DNA of 53,116 nt from the NCBI GenBank assembly GCA_030037635.1, contig JASHQH010000242.1, forward strand, positions 1 to 53,116. Direction: 5' to 3'. The DNA is from Acidobacteriaceae bacterium (GTDB lineage Bacteria > Acidobacteriota > Terriglobia > Terriglobales > Acidobacteriaceae). Shown here one piece after another: positions 48,545-53,116 of the stretch. Both the position numbers and the translations under genes were made by a program. The notes under the pieces are model-generated. The model was not told where the DNA came from. It saw nothing but the letters and a program-made list of their open reading frames with translations, and searched no databases. Each line of letters opens with the position of its first letter. The first letter of the stretch is position 1.

Positions 48545-49013
48545 CCCGCCCTAAACGCAAAAGCGCGTTTAGGATGGGGCGCCCCTTGTTCGTGCTGTCC
48601 CACCCTTGCGACAAAAACAAGGCAGTCACAAGGATGGGCAACTGAGGTCTGCGCTATCCCACCCTAAACGCAAAAGCGCGTTTAGGATGGGGCACCCTTT
48701 GTTCGTGCTGTCCCACCCTTGCGACAAAAACAAAGGAGTCGCAAGGATGGGGCAACTGAGGTCCTGCGCAATCCACCCCAAGCGCAAAAGCGCGTTTAGG
48801 ATGGGGCACCCCTGTTCGTGCTGTCCCACCCTTGCGACAAAAACAAAGGAGTCGCAAGGATGGGGCAACTGAGGTCTGCGCAATCCCACCCTAAACGCAA
48901 AAGCGCGTTTAGGATGGGCACCCCTTGTTCGTGCTGTCCCACCTTTGCGACAAAAACAAAGGAGTCGCAAGGAAGGGGCAACTGAGGTCTGCGCAATCCC
49001 ACCCTAAACGCTC
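48545..49013. repeat. 113-bp tandem repeat, four full copies plus a partial one
   Basis: Units begin at about 48545, 48658, 48771 and 48885, with a partial fifth from 48998; the period is 113-114 bases. Each unit has two hairpins, CCTAAACGC-aaaagc-GCGTTTAGG and CCTTGCGAC-N-GTCGCAAGG, joined by GGATGGGGCACCCCTTGTTC and a TGTCCCACC segment. Copies differ by single bases and small indels. Frames through it (GWDSTNKGCPILNALLRLG repeats on the minus strand) are by-products of the repeat. Confidence 0.85.
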
Positions 49014-49095
49014 AACCGCCCCACGGACATAGGCCCGTTCCTTCGCGAGCAAGGCGACCGCCGGGACCCGTGGGACCGCGGACCAGGGGCGCCCG

Positions 49096-49297
49096 CTACT
49101 CTTTCCTGCCCTTAAACGCCGTGTAGATGGCCATGGCGTGGCCGTGACCGAGGCCGTGCTCTTTCTTCAGCCAGTTCACGACCTCCATTGCTTTGACGCC
49201 GGGCTTCAACAGGCCTTTTTTCTCGGCCAGACTGCGGAAATCGTCGGTGTCTTCCGGTTTTCGCGTAGATGTTGTCGATGTAGGCTTTGAAGGTCAT
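49096..49297 (-). pseudogene. DUF4287 domain protein gene with frameshift
   Basis: The ATG at 49297, preceded by AGGAA, gives MTFKAYIDNIYAKTG, the start of a DUF4287 domain. In another frame the DNA continues DDFRSLAEKKGLLKPGVKAM, then EVVNWLKKEHGLGHGHAMAIYTAFKGRKE and TAG at 49096. The two parts fit together as one DUF4287 protein of about 67 residues if two bases are missing around 49249-49258 (the expected GKTPDDF). It is either a recent frameshift mutation or an assembly error. The domain is a small helical module of unknown function common in soil bacteria. Confidence 0.75.
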
Positions 49298-49471
49298 GGA
49301 AGTTCCTGACGACGGCGAGCGTATCAATTCACAATAATCGCCCGCCAAGGCAGAGCATGACGGATCGCCGATGTCCGAAAAGTGACCGGAGATCCGAGGC
49401 CAAAATCAAAAAGCTGCCTGGGAAACGGTAGGCAATTTTTAGAAGCAACCGCAGATCCTTCGCTCCGCTTA

Positions 49472-49498
49472 CCCCATGATCGTGACACGATCATGGGG
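49472..49498. repeat. 27-bp perfect palindrome
   Basis: CCCCATGATCGTG and CACGATCATGGGG flank a single A. The flanks GCAGATCCTTCGCTCCGCT and GCTCCGTTCGGAATGACAGG look like dispersed intergenic repeat sequence. The interval 49298-49551 otherwise holds no gene. Confidence 0.65.
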
Positions 49499-49551
49499 CC
49501 CCAAGCCGCTCCGTTCGGAATGACAGGCGAAGCTAAGACGGGCACCCCAGT

Positions 49552-49616
49552 TTTTCGCTGAGGTGCGGTTGCCATCCCACCCTAGACGCAAAAAGCGCGT
49601 TTAGGATGGGGCACCC
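49552..49616. repeat. Solitary copy of the tandem-repeat head
   Basis: About 65 bases match 48525-48590 with a few changes: CGCTGAGGTGCGGTTGC, then CATCCCACCCTAGACGC and GCGCGTTTAGGATGGGGC. It lies 13 bases from the radical SAM stop codon, so its hairpin may act as the transcript end of that gene. The two related copies flank the tandem array and the DUF4287 remnant. Confidence 0.7.
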
Positions 49617-49629
49617 AAAATCAGTGGAA

Positions 49630-51753
<2,124 letters not shown>

Positions 51754-52112
51754 GATTGCGTTTCTCTCCTCTGCTGGTTTCGATGCCCCGGGGAACGAAG
51801 GTCTTGCCCGGCTCAAGCCTCGCGTTTTCATAGGGCAACCGCGAGGTACAAAAGGTCATTACGAGGGTAATCCGCAGGGGCCGTCAACCTCCAAGCCGCG
51901 TGCAGCGAATGGCGGATTCGGGGGCTGGATGGGGAAATGAAGGCGGTGAGCGGGGTGTGGAAGCGCCAAGTGATAGATGCGGTGGGCGTTAGATGGAAGA
52001 TGCCGGCGCTTCAGGCGAGTGGGTCCCCGAGACCTGCGCCAGAATTCCCTTGCTGAATTCTGAGGCACTCGGATTAAATTATCCGCAATTACCCATAGAG
52101 GAGGGCTTGAAG
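51754..52112. other. Divergent intergenic region
   Basis: About 360 bases between the radical SAM gene and the small secreted protein gene. An AT-rich patch (GGATTAAATTATCC, 52070-52083, a near palindrome) may be the promoter of the plus-strand gene. No other feature is evident. Confidence 0.35.
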
Positions 52113-52478
52113 ATGATCATCGTATCGAGGTCTGTCCCGTTGAGGATACTCTGCCTGGCGTTTGCGTTGCTGATGCTTGGCGTGACGAACACCGGGGTCG
52201 CCAAGGCGCAAAACGCACCCGCGCCCATCGGAACCTGGAACACTGTGAACAATGTGAACACGCTGGTGGTGGAGCAGAACGGCACCTGCGGCTTTCTGGT
52301 TCAGGGGAAGGCCAAGTGGTCTGGAAAGTGCACGTGGCAGGCGTCGGCACGAGGCGGGATTTTGACCCTGACCTATCCCATGCCGCTGAAACCCGGGCAA
52401 ATTCGCTGGAGCGTTGTCTATACGAATCAAACCAACATCACGCTCGACGGCGAGGCATTTCACAAGACGGGCAACTGA
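52113..52478 (+). CDS. Small secreted protein of unknown function
   Basis: The 121-residue product has a signal peptide (PLRILCLAFALLMLGVTNTG, ending near AKAQ) and a mature all-beta-looking domain of about 85 residues with two cysteines (GTCGF, GKCTW) that could pair. Motifs PIGTWNTVNNVNTLVVEQN and ITLDGEAFHKT resemble small lipocalin-like or DUF-type extracytoplasmic beta proteins, but I cannot name a family. GAGGAGGG lies eight bases before the ATG at 52113. Confidence 0.65.
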   Translation: MIIVSRSVPLRILCLAFALLMLGVTNTGVAKAQNAPAPIGTWNTVNNVNTLVVEQNGTCGFLVQGKAKWSGKCTWQASARGGILTLTYPMPLKPGQIRWSVVYTNQTNITLDGEAFHKTGN

Positions 52479-52536
52479 AGGCGGCGATCGGCTGAGGGCG
52501 GCGATGGGGCCGAGATAAGGCAGCGTGTTCCAGCGC

Positions 52537-53116
52537 TCACGGGGCAGTACTGTCGTTGCGCGCCACCTGGTTGATGACGCGCTGGATGACGACGATCTGG
52601 ATGTGGATGTGGCGGGCCACGTCGGGCAGGAATTCGGTGACGTAATTGTCAATGGGCGCGGTGGCGAGGCCGGTGAAGTAGCGCTCGGTGGTGGCCGTGC
52701 ACCGCGTTTGCTGCCCTGGCACGTAGAGATTGCCGATCTCGTCGTCGATGGCGAATCCAACCAGATCGGCGTAGTTGATCATGCCGCGGCCGTTGTCGCC
52801 CTGCGTCCACAGAACCTGCAGCGCGGCGTGCGCAATGCGGTGCCTGATGGTGGCCGTGGGCTCGCGGTGATAATGCGGATCCTGGTGGACCAGCGACGGA
52901 ATGAGAAATGTGCCGAAGAATTCGCCGGTCATGTCCTGCGTAAAGCTCACGCCTACATAGCGCCGCCATCCGGGAAAGCCGGGGCCGTAAGGCGAGTGCG
53001 AATTTGCGGCCACCGAGATGGCGGCTTCACCCCCAATGGTGATCAGGTTGAAGGGGTCGAGCAGATTGTGCACGGCCAGCCAGGCTTTTTCATCAGGGGT
53101 CATCGGCTTCACCTCG
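52537..53116 (-). CDS. Acidobacterial conserved protein, N-terminus off window
   Basis: The frame is open to the right edge, giving about 193 residues of the C-terminal part. It reads MTPDEKAWLAVHNLLDPFNL, AANSHSPYGPGFPGWRRYVGV, TQDMTGEFFGTFLIPSLVHQDPHYHR, RHRIAHAALQVLWTQ, MINYADLVGFAIDDEIGNLYVPG and ATAPIDNYVTEFLPDVARHIHI in pieces. I recognise this as a recurrent acidobacterial family of unknown function, usually longer with a signal peptide. Its small residues and amphipathic helices suggest a membrane-associated protein. The GTG/ATG codons at 53112-53104 are probably internal. Confidence 0.65.
   Translation of the reverse strand, partial: EVKPMTPDEKAWLAVHNLLDPFNLITIGGEAAISVAANSHSPYGPGFPGWRRYVGVSFTQDMTGEFFGTFLIPSLVHQDPHYHREPTATIRHRIAHAALQVLWTQGDNGRGMINYADLVGFAIDDEIGNLYVPGQQTRCTATTERYFTGLATAPIDNYVTEFLPDVARHIHIQIVVIQRVINQVARNDSTAP

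Noticed and set aside
48309-48641. N-terminal extension of the ATPase remnant to 48641
   Set aside because: The extension translates hairpin and tandem-repeat DNA and does not resemble the expected ATP-binding region.
48545-49013. CRISPR-like array
   Set aside because: The period is 113 bases and the whole unit is conserved; there are no unique spacers between short repeats and no cas genes nearby.

Overview
The window looks like a chromosomal segment of an Acidobacteriota species (class Terriglobia or a close relative). The main reasons are four very large FtsX/MacB-type permeases of the 'acidobacterial duplicated orphan permease' (ADOP) kind, a 1201-residue Oar-like TonB-dependent receptor with an N-terminal carboxypeptidase-regulatory-like domain, several secreted protein families I associate with acidobacteria, and a uniform moderately high G+C. 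The assignment is by family recognition only; no 16S gene is present.

Layout. 1-6.2 kb: the 5' part of a tyrosine integrase abuts tRNA-Pro(CGG), followed by a set of small stress-type genes (bactofilin, DUF892 ferritin-like protein, DUF3309, lmo0937-type membrane protein, a glucose-dehydrogenase-like SDR, MgtC) and several tiny proteins of 49-54 residues. 6.4-6.9 kb: a remnant of the C-terminal domain of a GH31 glycosidase. 6.8-22.1 kb (minus strand): one compact nine-gene operon encoding a periplasmic adaptor, an ABC ATPase, three ADOP permeases, a second ATPase, a TolC-family outer-membrane factor, an NtrC-type sigma-54 activator and its histidine kinase. A candidate sigma-54 promoter and an upstream dyad lie before the first gene, which suggests that the terminal two-component system drives its own transporter operon. 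A fourth ADOP permease is divergent (22.4-24.8 kb).

24.9-35.3 kb: mostly housekeeping and regulatory genes. These are GpmA, a membrane protein, the TonB-dependent receptor with a clear terminator, a divergent membrane-anchored DNA-binding regulator, a pterin-4a-carbinolamine dehydratase, an HD-GYP response regulator, a free-standing GlmU acetyltransferase domain and a small secreted protein. 35.4-41.1 kb (plus strand): two tandem secreted paralogs of unknown function, then larE, larC and larB for the nickel-pincer nucleotide cofactor. No larA is in the window. Four genes in this stretch have a TATAAT-like box 7-29 bases before the start codon, three of them 7-13 bases before it, so leaderless or nearly leaderless messages are likely. 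41.3-46.7 kb: a NapH-NapG fusion polyferredoxin, a DUF6599-like protein, two exported DUF362 proteins of equal length, and an outer-membrane protein. This is a probable redox module lying just downstream of the nickel-cofactor genes.

46.8-49.6 kb is a decayed, repeat-rich stretch: nested inverted repeats, a P-loop ATPase remnant, a long perfect hairpin, a 113-bp tandem repeat and a frameshifted DUF4287 gene. 49.6-53.1 kb carries a 707-residue radical SAM protein resembling archaeal tetraether synthase (Tes/MJ0619), a candidate for acidobacterial membrane-spanning lipid synthesis, then a small secreted protein and a truncated acidobacterial protein at the window edge.
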